A stretch of DNA of 64,000 bases from JACVRN01 sp036389255 (GTDB taxonomy: Bacteria > Acidobacteriota > Blastocatellia > Pyrinomonadales > Pyrinomonadaceae), in NCBI GenBank assembly GCA_036389255.1, contig DASVQI010000019.1, positions 182,317 through 246,316 on the forward strand, in the 5' to 3' direction. The position numbers were made by a program, and so were the translations under genes. Positions 24,859 to 32,538 of the stretch are shown in pieces. The notes below the pieces were generated by a model, which was not told the origin of the DNA, searched no databases, and saw only the letters and a list, made by a program, of their open reading frames with translations. Position 1 is the first letter of the stretch, and each line of letters starts with the position of its first letter.

Positions 24859-27300
24859 ATGAGAAGACTCTCCTTTCTTCCCTGCTTGTTTCTTTCGCTC
24901 TGTGTGTTGAGCTCTCTCTTGTTCGTCTTTCCGAGCGTGTCGCGGCCCATTGAAGCTAGCTCTCAGCAGTCGGCCATGCGCTTTCCCGGATTGCGCGAGC
25001 GGGTCACGGTGCGCAGAGACGAGCGCGGCATCCCTTACATAGAGGCGGGAAATCTCATAGACCTCTGCTTCGCGCAGGGGTTCGTGACGGCCAGCGACCG
25101 TTTGTGGCAGATGGAGCTGGTGCGTCGCTCCATGCGCGGCGAGGCGGCTGAGATTCTGGGCCGCTCAGTCCTTGAGCAGGACAAGCTGTTTCGCACTTAC
25201 GGCTTCGCACGGGTGGCGGAAGCTGAAGTCGCCGGAGCGTCCAAAGAAGCGCGAGAGCAACTGGAGGCTTACGCGCGCGGCGTCAACGCTTACATGGAAT
25301 CGCTCGACGCCAAGACTCTTCCGCCTGAGTTTCAGATTCTTCAGTACCGCCCGCGACCATGGACGCCCGCAGACTCTCTCTTAATCGTCAAGCTCTTCTT
25401 CGAGTTTCTCTCCGACACATGGCAGACGGACTTGATGAGGGCGGCGCTCTCGAATCTTCCCGCCGACAAGCGCGAGGCGCTGCTGGTGGAGACTTCGCCG
25501 TTGGATGTCGTGGTCGTAGGCCAGGACGTGCCGAAAGCCAAAGCTAAACAGTCGCCGCAGAAGGACTCAAACATACGCGTAGATGTTTCCACCCTGCGGG
25601 CGCTGGGCGAAGTGAGGGCGAACATAGAGCGCGCGGCTGAGCGGCTGGGCGTGCTGGATTTGAACCGGGAGGCCAGCAACAACTGGGTAGTGTCGGGCAA
25701 GCGCACGGCTTCGGGCAAACCGCTTCTGGCCAACGACCCGCACCTGCTGCCTTCGGCTCCTTCAATCTGGTACATGGTTCACCTGAGCGCGCCGGGCTTG
25801 AGGGTGGCCGGCGTGACTTCGCCCGGTCTTCCCGGCGTAGTCATAGGCCACAACGACCGCATCGCATGGGGATTCACCAACGTAGGCCCGGACGTCTCCG
25901 ACCTTTACGTGGAAAAGTTCGACCCGCAGAATGCCAAGCGCTACATGACGCCTTCGGGCTGGCGCGAGGCCGCCGTGCGCCGCGAAGAGATACGGGTTCG
26001 CAAGGGCTTTACAGGCACAGAGACAGAGACGCAAGTATTGGATGTCACGGTCACACGCCACGGCCCCGTTGTCTTTGAGCGAGCAGGCAATCGTTACGCG
26101 CTTCAGTGGACTGCGCTAGACCCGAGGCTGAGCGCGGCTGAAGGCTTCTTCGCCATCAACACCGCCCGCAACTGGGCGGAGTTTCAGACGGCTCTGGGCA
26201 GATACACAGCGCCGATGCAGAACATGGTCTACGCCGACGTTGACGGCCACATAGGCTACACGGCTGCGGGCCGCGTTCCCATAAGGCGCTCCGGCGACGG
26301 AAGCGTCCCTTACGACGGCTCCACGGATGCGGGCGAATGGACTGGCTACATTCCCTTCGAAAAGCTGCCGCGCCTGTTCGACCCCCCGTCGGGCATCATC
26401 GTCACGGCCAACCAGCGCATAGTCGGCACTGACTACCCGTACTTTCTGACGCACGAATGGGCCGCGCCCTATCGCGCACACCGCATCTTTAGGCGTTTGC
26501 AAGCAATACCCAAAGCTACTATTGAAGATTTCAGGGCCTTGCAGGGCGATACCGTCTCTATCCCCGGCTCCATCTTTGCGAACAAGAGCGCGAAAGTGCT
26601 GGGTGAGAAGTACTATCCCTCAGGGGCCAGAGATAGCGAGAGGCTGCGGATTGACGCAGTCATATCGCTTTCTAAGTGGGACGGGCGCGTCACGCCGGAA
26701 TCAACGGAGGCGCCGGTCGTAGCCGAGATGCGCCTTGCCTTCCGCAACCGCGTGCTCAAAGCCGCTATAGGCGAAGAGCTGGCGAAGGAATATAACTGGG
26801 GCAACGCCGGCACGCTCATAGACAGGCTCATCACTGAGCAGCCGCTCGACTGGCTTCCCAAAGAATTTCCATCGTACGCAGACCTACTGGTCGCTTGCTA
26901 CGCGGACGCGCGCGAAGCTCTGACGAAGCGGCTCGGCGCGGACGAAACCAAGTGGACTTGGGGGCGCTACAGTCAGGTGAGCTTCCCGCACCCTCTGGCG
27001 CGCGTGCCGCTCATAGGGCAGCAGTTTTTGATTCCGCCTTTCCCGCAGAGCGGAGCGGGCGCGAATCTCACCACCGTCAACGTGGGGCGCAGCGTCTCCA
27101 TGCGCTTCATAGCAGACCCGGGCGACTGGGACAGGACGCAGCAAGGCATCACGCTGGGCCAGTCGGGCTTGCCAACAAGCCCACACTGGAAAGACCAGTT
27201 GGAAGACTGGATAAACGTGACGCCGCGCCCGTTCCCCTTCACTCGCGCGGCCGTAGAGCGCGCGACACGCGAAACCACTGTGTTGCTCCCGGCAGGCTGA
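24859..27300 (+). CDS. Penicillin acylase-family N-terminal nucleophile hydrolase
   Basis: The protein has about 813 residues from the ATG at 24859, which has an AGAGG site six bases upstream; an in-frame TTG lies 15 bp earlier. It has a signal peptide, then the alpha-chain region (RDERGIPYIEAGNLIDLCFAQGFVTASDRLWQMEL). The nucleophile serine lies in REASNNWVVSGKRTASGKPLLANDPHL, where autocleavage would free Ser as the new N-terminus. HGPVVFERAGNRYALQWTALDP and a C-terminal GQSGLPTSPHWKDQL are also typical. Such secreted enzymes cleave penicillins, acyl-homoserine lactones or related amides; substrate unknown. Confidence 0.92.
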   Translation: MRRLSFLPCLFLSLCVLSSLLFVFPSVSRPIEASSQQSAMRFPGLRERVTVRRDERGIPYIEAGNLIDLCFAQGFVTASDRLWQMELVRRSMRGEAAEILGRSVLEQDKLFRTYGFARVAEAEVAGASKEAREQLEAYARGVNAYMESLDAKTLPPEFQILQYRPRPWTPADSLLIVKLFFEFLSDTWQTDLMRAALSNLPADKREALLVETSPLDVVVVGQDVPKAKAKQSPQKDSNIRVDVSTLRALGEVRANIERAAERLGVLDLNREASNNWVVSGKRTASGKPLLANDPHLLPSAPSIWYMVHLSAPGLRVAGVTSPGLPGVVIGHNDRIAWGFTNVGPDVSDLYVEKFDPQNAKRYMTPSGWREAAVRREEIRVRKGFTGTETETQVLDVTVTRHGPVVFERAGNRYALQWTALDPRLSAAEGFFAINTARNWAEFQTALGRYTAPMQNMVYADVDGHIGYTAAGRVPIRRSGDGSVPYDGSTDAGEWTGYIPFEKLPRLFDPPSGIIVTANQRIVGTDYPYFLTHEWAAPYRAHRIFRRLQAIPKATIEDFRALQGDTVSIPGSIFANKSAKVLGEKYYPSGARDSERLRIDAVISLSKWDGRVTPESTEAPVVAEMRLAFRNRVLKAAIGEELAKEYNWGNAGTLIDRLITEQPLDWLPKEFPSYADLLVACYADAREALTKRLGADETKWTWGRYSQVSFPHPLARVPLIGQQFLIPPFPQSGAGANLTTVNVGRSVSMRFIADPGDWDRTQQGITLGQSGLPTSPHWKDQLEDWINVTPRPFPFTRAAVERATRETTVLLPAG

Positions 27301-27305
27301 CCTGT

Positions 27306-27884
27306 ATGTCCATGCCACGCCTCTTCTGCGCTATAGAGTTGCCTCAAGAGATACGCGCTCTGGCCGCAGGCTTCATGACACGGCTGCGCGAAGACGCGCC
27401 CGACGCGAGGGCCGGTTGGGAGCGCGAAGAGAAGCTGCACCTGACGCTGAAATTCTTCGGGGATACGGAAGAGAGCAGGGTTGAGCGTCTGACGGATGCT
27501 CTTGAGCGCGCAGCCTCCGCGATAAGTCCCTTCGAGCTTAGCCTGAAAGGCACCGGCGCTTTCCCTCCCTCCGGCCCCCCTCGCGTGCTATGGCTGGGAG
27601 TAACCGATTCTTCGGGGCGGCTCGACAAGCTACACAAACAGTTGGAGGACGAGTGCGCGCCCGCAGGCTTTGCGAGAGAGCGAAAACGTTTTCACCCACA
27701 CCTGACCATCGCGCGCCTGCGCCCGCACGAAAGCGCGCGGCGGCTGGCGAGCCTTCATAAAAGCATGGCGTTCGAGACGGAGGCTTTTAGGATTGCGGAA
27801 ATCATCCTGATAAAAAGCGAGCTTCTCCCGCAAGGCTCCAGACACTCGCCAATCTCACATCACAAGCTAAAGGAGCAGGACTAA
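27306..27884 (+). CDS. thpR: RNA 2',3'-cyclic phosphodiesterase (2H family)
   Basis: The 192-residue protein has the two HxTx motifs of the 2H phosphoesterases, HLTLKFFG near residue 44 and HPHLTIARL near 130, and the family start RLFCAIELP. It opens RNA 2',3'-cyclic phosphates; older names include LigT, an RNA ligase activity assignment. The ATG at 27306 is six bases after the acylase stop. The longer open frame upstream overlaps the acylase gene and was rejected. The stop runs into a terminator stem. Confidence 0.93.
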   Translation: MSMPRLFCAIELPQEIRALAAGFMTRLREDAPDARAGWEREEKLHLTLKFFGDTEESRVERLTDALERAASAISPFELSLKGTGAFPPSGPPRVLWLGVTDSSGRLDKLHKQLEDECAPAGFARERKRFHPHLTIARLRPHESARRLASLHKSMAFETEAFRIAEIILIKSELLPQGSRHSPISHHKLKEQD

Positions 27885-27932
27885 AAAGAGAAAGGATGAC
27901 GGGCCAGCAAGCCAGTCATCCTTTCTCTTTTT
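27883..27932. terminator. Bidirectional terminator after thpR
   Basis: The long perfect stem AAAAAGAGAAAGGATGAC / GTCATCCTTTCTCTTTTT surrounds a 14-base loop, with A and T runs at its ends. It overlaps the thpR stop codon and lies between convergent genes (thpR and the SPFH gene). Confidence 0.88.
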
Positions 27933-27954
27933 ACAAGCTACCGGCTGCGGCTTC

Positions 27955-29025
27955 TCATCCCTGTCCGGGGAGTTGGCGCGGCCGCGTGGGCGGCGGCGGT
28001 TGCTGTTGCTGACCGCCGTCCTGTCGTCTTTCTCCTGTCTCAGCAAAGACTTCCTTGAGCGCGCCCACGCTGGCGAGCATGCTTGAAGTCTCTACCGGCA
28101 TGAAGATAACCTTTGCGTTGTTGGTTCGGGTCATGTCGCGCAGGGATTCTATGTAGCGCGCGGTAATCATGTATTGAGCGGGGTTGCCGTGGCCCTCCAT
28201 CGCCTGAGCTATGCGGCCAATGGATTCGGCCTCGGCCGTGGCGTTGCGAAGACGCGCCTGCGCCGCGCCCTCTGCGGCGAGAATGGCCGACTGGCTTTCG
28301 CCTTCTGCGCGAGTAATGGCGGCCTGCTTTTCGCCCTCTGCGCGGGTGATGGCAGCCTGTTTGTCGCCTTCTGCCTGAAGAACGAGAGCGCGGCGGTTGC
28401 GCTCTGCCGTCATCTGTTTTTCCATGGTCAGGCGCACGTCTTCGGGCGGGTTGATGTTCTTGACATCCACGCGCGTCACCTTCACGCCCCACTTGTCCGT
28501 CGCTTCATCAAGGATGATACGCAGCTTGGCGTTAATCTGGTCTCGTGAAGAGAGCGTGTGATCCAAATCCATCTCGCCCATCACGGAGCGCATGCCCGTG
28601 ATGGTCAACTGCACTATGCCGCCCACTAGGTCTGCGACTTCGTAGACGGCTTTAATCGGGTCTGTAATCTGCCAGTAGACCACTGAGTCTACGTGAATCG
28701 TCACGTTGTCACGGGTGATGACGGGCTGCGGCGGCAGGTCTATGAAAAGCTCGCGCAGGTCTATAGAACTCATGCCGGGGCGAGTGTTCGTCCAGTAAAC
28801 GCTGCGCGGCTTATCCAGAAAGGGCACTATGATGTTGAGGCCGCTAGTGGCTACGCGACTGAAGCGCCCCAGCCGCTCGATGAGCATGACGGTCGCCTGC
28901 GGCACAATCTTAATTGTCTTGGCCGCGATGATGAGCAGCGCGATGGCTATGAAGATGAAGAAGATGAGCAGGCCAAACGCCGCTACACCCTCGGCCTGAA
29001 GAAGAATTGCTATTGCTGATTGCAT
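27955..29025 (-). CDS. SPFH/Band-7 stomatin-like membrane protein (QmcA-type)
   Basis: The 356-residue protein has an N-terminal transmembrane helix (residues 12-33) and then the Band-7 domain: KIVPQATVMLIERLGRFSRVATSGLNIIVPFLD, DVTIHVDSVVYWQITDP and WGVKVTRVDVKNINPPEDVRLTMEKQM. An Ala/Glu/Arg-rich coiled coil follows (KQAAITRAEGE repeated). The C-terminal tail is Pro/Gln-rich. Such proteins form large membrane-bound rings and support proteases or lipid domains. No NfeD partner lies beside it. Confidence 0.92.
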   Translation of the reverse strand: MQSAIAILLQAEGVAAFGLLIFFIFIAIALLIIAAKTIKIVPQATVMLIERLGRFSRVATSGLNIIVPFLDKPRSVYWTNTRPGMSSIDLRELFIDLPPQPVITRDNVTIHVDSVVYWQITDPIKAVYEVADLVGGIVQLTITGMRSVMGEMDLDHTLSSRDQINAKLRIILDEATDKWGVKVTRVDVKNINPPEDVRLTMEKQMTAERNRRALVLQAEGDKQAAITRAEGEKQAAITRAEGESQSAILAAEGAAQARLRNATAEAESIGRIAQAMEGHGNPAQYMITARYIESLRDMTRTNNAKVIFMPVETSSMLASVGALKEVFAETGERRQDGGQQQQPPPPTRPRQLPGQG

Positions 29026-29105
29026 GACACGCCTCCGTAAAAGATGGGGAACAGACGCTGCTTGCTGAACGGCGTCTCTCGGATGATTTCGTGCTGAGAC
29101 TATAA

Positions 29106-30518
29106 CTAATTGTGGCTCTTTGTTGAAGCGGAATCGAGCGGCGGATTAAAGCCGTCCAGCGCCTCCTCCAGAATGCGCGCCACTTTTAGAAGACTCCTTT
29201 CGCTGTTGGGGCGGCCTATGAGCTGCACTCCGATGGGGAGCCCGCCGCTCGTGCGCGCGGCGGGCACACAGACCACCGGCAGGTCTAAGGTGTTGAAGCT
29301 TTGCGCGTAGCTGAAGGCATTGAAGACGCTCATCTCTTCGCCTTCGACACAGACTTTCCGCGCGCCGTGCTCGAAGGCGGGAACGGCTCCGACCGGAGCC
29401 AGCAGGAAAGGGCGCTCCTTCATCCATTCTATAAGAGCATGACGAAGGCGCGCGCATTCCTCGTCAACCGCGAGCCGCTCTGCCTCCGTCTTCGCGGGAG
29501 CATTCCTGCTTCGCTCAAGCAGAGCGCGCACGGCCCCGCCAGCTTTCCTCTCATCTTCCTCCGTACGGTAGACCTCCCGCATAGCTTCCAACACATCCGG
29601 CGAGAACCTTTCCGACCAGAGCCCCGGCGCACGCTCTATCCCCGGAGGCCGCGCCTCCACAACTTCCAGCCCCGCGCCCGCAAGAGCGCGTGCCGCCCTT
29701 TCAACCGCCCTCGCAGTCTCTTCCGTCACCCTCGCAACGCCGTCGTGCGTGTACCAAGCCACGCGCAGACGCCCTGATTCCTCATCTTCCATACGCGCAG
29801 ATGGAGCTTGGCCCGCGAGCGCTTCGAACATCAACGAAAGGTCTTCTACGGAGCGCGCCAGTGGGCCGAAGGACGCCGCCTCTTTGAGCCGCCCAATCAT
29901 GCGCGGGCAATGGCCCACCCCGGAGACGGCAGAGGCCGTGGGCTTCAGGCCGAAGATGCCGCAGAAGTGCGCTGGGATGCGTATGGAGCCCACTAGGTCG
30001 CTGCCCAGCCCTGCTGCTGAAAGAGAGGCGGCAACTGAGGCAGCGCAGCCCCCGCTTGAGCCGCCCGGCGTGCGCGAATAGTCGTGCGGGTTGTTCGTCC
30101 GGCCGAACACAAGGTTGTCGGAATCATAGGTGAGCGCCATCTCTGGCACGTTCGTCTTGCCCAAGATAATCGCGCCCGCAGCGCGTAAGCTTGCGACAGC
30201 CTGCGCGTCGCGGTCAGGAATACGCTCCGCCCTCACGCGCGAGCCGCTCGTAGAGCGCAGGCCCGCCACATCGAACGTGTCCTTCACCGTCACAGGCACG
30301 CCGTAAAGAGCGCCATGCCCGTCGCCGCGCATCAAGACCGCTTCCATCTCCCTTGCGCGCTCCACGGCATCCGGCGCGAGCGTGACAATCGCATGCAACG
30401 CCGGATTCAAACTTTCTACGCGAGACAGGTAAGCTTCCACCGCCTCAACCGGCGAAACCTGCCGCGCGCGTATAAGCTCCGCGAGCCGTGCTGCCGACAA
30501 TCTCGTCAGTTCAGACAT
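29106..30518 (-). CDS. Amidase signature-family amidase
   Basis: The 470-residue protein has the Ser-cisSer-Lys machinery: the lysine in VTVKDTFDVAGLRSTSGS, the cis-serine region in RTPGGSSGGCAASVAASLSAAGLGSDLVGSIRIPA and HFCGIFGLKPT. The late segment LPVVCVPAARTSGGLPIGVQLIG is also typical. The family hydrolyses many amides and includes GatA. No GatB or GatC lies nearby, and the sequence looks more like a stand-alone amidase. Its start is next to an AGAGAGTCC-word palindrome that separates it from the LysR gene on the same strand. Confidence 0.9.
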   Translation of the reverse strand: MSELTRLSAARLAELIRARQVSPVEAVEAYLSRVESLNPALHAIVTLAPDAVERAREMEAVLMRGDGHGALYGVPVTVKDTFDVAGLRSTSGSRVRAERIPDRDAQAVASLRAAGAIILGKTNVPEMALTYDSDNLVFGRTNNPHDYSRTPGGSSGGCAASVAASLSAAGLGSDLVGSIRIPAHFCGIFGLKPTASAVSGVGHCPRMIGRLKEAASFGPLARSVEDLSLMFEALAGQAPSARMEDEESGRLRVAWYTHDGVARVTEETARAVERAARALAGAGLEVVEARPPGIERAPGLWSERFSPDVLEAMREVYRTEEDERKAGGAVRALLERSRNAPAKTEAERLAVDEECARLRHALIEWMKERPFLLAPVGAVPAFEHGARKVCVEGEEMSVFNAFSYAQSFNTLDLPVVCVPAARTSGGLPIGVQLIGRPNSERSLLKVARILEEALDGFNPPLDSASTKSHN

Positions 30519-30519
30519 A

Positions 30520-30622
30520 AGAGAGTCCAGAGAGTCCAGAGAGTCTTGAGAGTCTGGAGAGTCCTGAGAGTCAAAAACGTTCTTCTCTATAGACTCTCAA
30601 GACTCTCCGGACTCTCTAGACT
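30520..30622. repeat. Long palindrome of AGAGAGTCC words, amidase/LysR border
   Basis: The left arm carries six tandem 9-base words (AGAGAGTCC, AGAGAGTCT, TGAGAGTCT, GGAGAGTCC and so on) from about 30520. The right arm (to about 30622) is ACTCTC-rich and complementary. The apex AAAAACGTTCTTCTC matches the apex at 8160-8180 read on the other strand. It reaches the LysR stop codon. Confidence 0.92.
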
Positions 30623-31502
30623 ATTCCGTCAGTAGCTCTATGAATTTTCGTGCGGCTATGGAGAGCGGGCGCGCGGAGAGATGTATGATGCCGACGGTGC
30701 GCGTCCACTCCGGCTCCGAGAGCGCAACGACCGCGAGTTGCCCGCTTCTCTGCTCGTCCAGCACGCTCGGGCGAGGGACAATCGCGCAGCCCATGCCGAC
30801 CTCCACTGCGCGCTTGATAGTCTCTATGTTATCGAACTCGGCCACGCGCGAGACAGTGACGTTGTGCGACTTCAGAATCTTGTCTGTGGCGCGGCGCGTG
30901 GGGATGTCGCGCTCGAAGAGGACGAAGCCCTGCCCCTGAAGCTCCGTCGCCTTGACCTTCTTGCGCGCGGCCAGTGGGTGCGCGGGCGGGCAAATGAGCA
31001 CCAGCCTGTCGCCGGAGAGCGTGATGACCGAAAGTCCGCGCCGCTTTTCGGGGAAAGCCACCACGCCAAGCTCAACCGCGCCCGAAAGCACATCGCGCAC
31101 GATGCGCGTCGTGCGGCTGTACTCAAGGTCAATCTTGGCGGCCGGATAAAGCTCCATGAAGCGGCGCACCACCGGCGGCAACTCGTGCAGGCCGACGCTG
31201 TAGACGGTAGCAACGCGCACCGTGCCGGAAACCGTGCCGGAAAATTCCCTCATGCTCTCCTGCAACAGGGCGTAGGCGGCAAGCACGTTCCGGCTCTCGC
31301 GGTAAAAGACCTCGCCCGCGTTCGTCAGCTTCACCTCGCGCCGTCCGCGCACTCTTTCCAGAAGCCGCCGCCTGAACTTCTCTTCAAGGGAGCGCACCTG
31401 CTGGCTCACCGCCGACTGCGTGACAAAATTCCTCTCCGCAGCCTGCGAGAAGCTCTCCGTCTCGACCAAATCACAAAAGATTTTCAGCGTCTCAATCTGC
31501 AT
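30621..31502 (-). CDS. LysR-family transcriptional regulator
   Basis: The 293-residue regulator has an N-terminal winged helix-turn-helix (ETLKIFCDLVETESFSQAAERNFVTQSAVSQQVRSLEEKFRRRLLER in the family arrangement). A LysR substrate-binding domain follows (TVRVATVYSVGLHELPPVVRRFMELYP and on). Its resemblance to CysB/CbbR-type proteins is general and the inducer is unknown. It is unusual in being bracketed on both sides by AGAGAGTCC-word palindromes. The sdhCAB operon diverges from it, so sdh is one possible target. Confidence 0.92.
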   Translation of the reverse strand: MQIETLKIFCDLVETESFSQAAERNFVTQSAVSQQVRSLEEKFRRRLLERVRGRREVKLTNAGEVFYRESRNVLAAYALLQESMREFSGTVSGTVRVATVYSVGLHELPPVVRRFMELYPAAKIDLEYSRTTRIVRDVLSGAVELGVVAFPEKRRGLSVITLSGDRLVLICPPAHPLAARKKVKATELQGQGFVLFERDIPTRRATDKILKSHNVTVSRVAEFDNIETIKRAVEVGMGCAIVPRPSVLDEQRSGQLAVVALSEPEWTRTVGIIHLSARPLSIAARKFIELLTE

Positions 31503-31509
31503 AAGAACA

Positions 31510-31596
31510 GTCCAGAGAGTCTATAGAGTCCAGAGAGTCCGGAGAGTAAAGAGAAAGAATCCAGTTAACTCTCTAGACTCTCTAGACTCTCTGGAC
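31510..31596. repeat. Long palindrome of AGAGAGTCC words upstream of LysR gene
   Basis: The left arm GTCCAGAGAGTCTATAGAG... and right arm ...GACTCTCTAGACTCTCTGGAC form a near-perfect pair. The apex contains GTAAAGAGAAAGAATCC. It starts eight bases from the LysR start codon, so it must lie within that gene's leader or promoter. Confidence 0.92.
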
Positions 31597-31730
31597 TTAA
31601 TTATAAGTTTTCCTGAACTTGGTAAGCAATATTTTTCATTTTACCTTATAAGCGCGTGAGCGTATCATACCGAGTCTGCAAGGATAAGCAGAGACGGCTT
31701 GGCGGGCCCGGTGGTTCACCGTGTGCTTGT

Positions 31731-31760
31731 TTGCTTCGTCCGGCGCGGCAGGATTATAAT
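31731..31760 (+). promoter_or_regulatory. Probable sdhCAB promoter
   Basis: TTGCTT (31731-31736) and a consensus TATAAT (31755-31760) are separated by 18 bp. The predicted start near 31767 leaves an untranslated leader of about 97 bases before sdhC. Confidence 0.6.
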
Positions 31761-31863
31761 CACCGGCGTTCGGACTTAAAAGTTAATACATCCCGCCAAG
31801 GAAGATGTCTGGAGGTCTACCGAAGAAGCGCCTTCCGGCGAACGAGGAGTGTTTTCCTGACCT

Positions 31864-32538
31864 ATGGCTATTCGTTTGAGCAGGACGTTCATCTTGCGCA
31901 AGCTCCACCAGTTGTCGGGCATCGTCCCGCTCGGCGCGTTCCTGCTGGAGCATTTCTACACCAACTCGAAGGCTATGACGGGCCGTGGGGATTTCAACAA
32001 GGCCGTCGCAGACCTGCAAAGCATCCCCTACATTCTCTTCGTAGAGATTGGCTTTATCTTCATCCCGCTCATCTATCACGCGGTCTACGGTCTGGTGATT
32101 ACGGTAGAAGCGCGCCCGAATAACCTGCATTACCCGTACCCGCGCAACTGGTTCTATCTTGTGCAGCGCATTACGGGCGTAATTCTCTTCTTCTTCATAC
32201 TCTTTCACGTGCTGAACTTCCGCTTCGGGCTCATCCCCGGCCTCAACACCATCTCTGTAGCGCACGCGCCGGATAAAGCCTTCGACATAGTCGCCAACGA
32301 GTTCAGGATGATTCCCATCATAATAATTTACGTGATAGGGATTACGGCGACCGTCTGGCACTTCGCCAACGGCCTGTGGCTCTTCATGGTTGATTGGGGA
32401 ATCGCCATCGGCGCGCGCGCGCAGCGCCTGACGGGCTACGCCTGCATAGCCTTCGGGCTGCTGCTGCTGGCCGTGGGAATAAACGCCATGATTTCTTTCA
32501 TCCGTCCCGGAGGATTGCTCGGAGGTATTCTTTACTGA
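31864..32538 (+). CDS. sdhC: Succinate dehydrogenase cytochrome b558 subunit
   Basis: The 224-residue membrane anchor has five hydrophobic spans and looks like the single-subunit b558-type anchor (Bacillus/epsilon-type, class B). It has LHQLSGIVPLGAFLLEHFYTNS at the first span and histidines spaced for two haem b groups (HQLSG, EH, YHAVYG, FHVLNF, WHFANG). It is the first gene of sdhCAB and overlaps sdhA by one base. Such enzymes use quinone, often menaquinone. Confidence 0.93.
   Translation: MAIRLSRTFILRKLHQLSGIVPLGAFLLEHFYTNSKAMTGRGDFNKAVADLQSIPYILFVEIGFIFIPLIYHAVYGLVITVEARPNNLHYPYPRNWFYLVQRITGVILFFFILFHVLNFRFGLIPGLNTISVAHAPDKAFDIVANEFRMIPIIIIYVIGITATVWHFANGLWLFMVDWGIAIGARAQRLTGYACIAFGLLLLAVGINAMISFIRPGGLLGGILY

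Noticed and set aside
26895..27305. Longer N-terminus for the thpR frame
   Set aside because: It overlaps the acylase gene, with shadow-like composition. The family start motif begins at 27306.
29106..30518. GatA subunit of the Glu-tRNA amidotransferase
   Set aside because: No GatB or GatC nearby, and the sequence around the cis-serine (GSDLVGSIRIPA) and the rest look like a stand-alone amidase.
30520..31596. Insertion sequence carrying the LysR gene
   Set aside because: No transposase frame and no target duplication are visible. Kept only as a repeat-bracketed gene.
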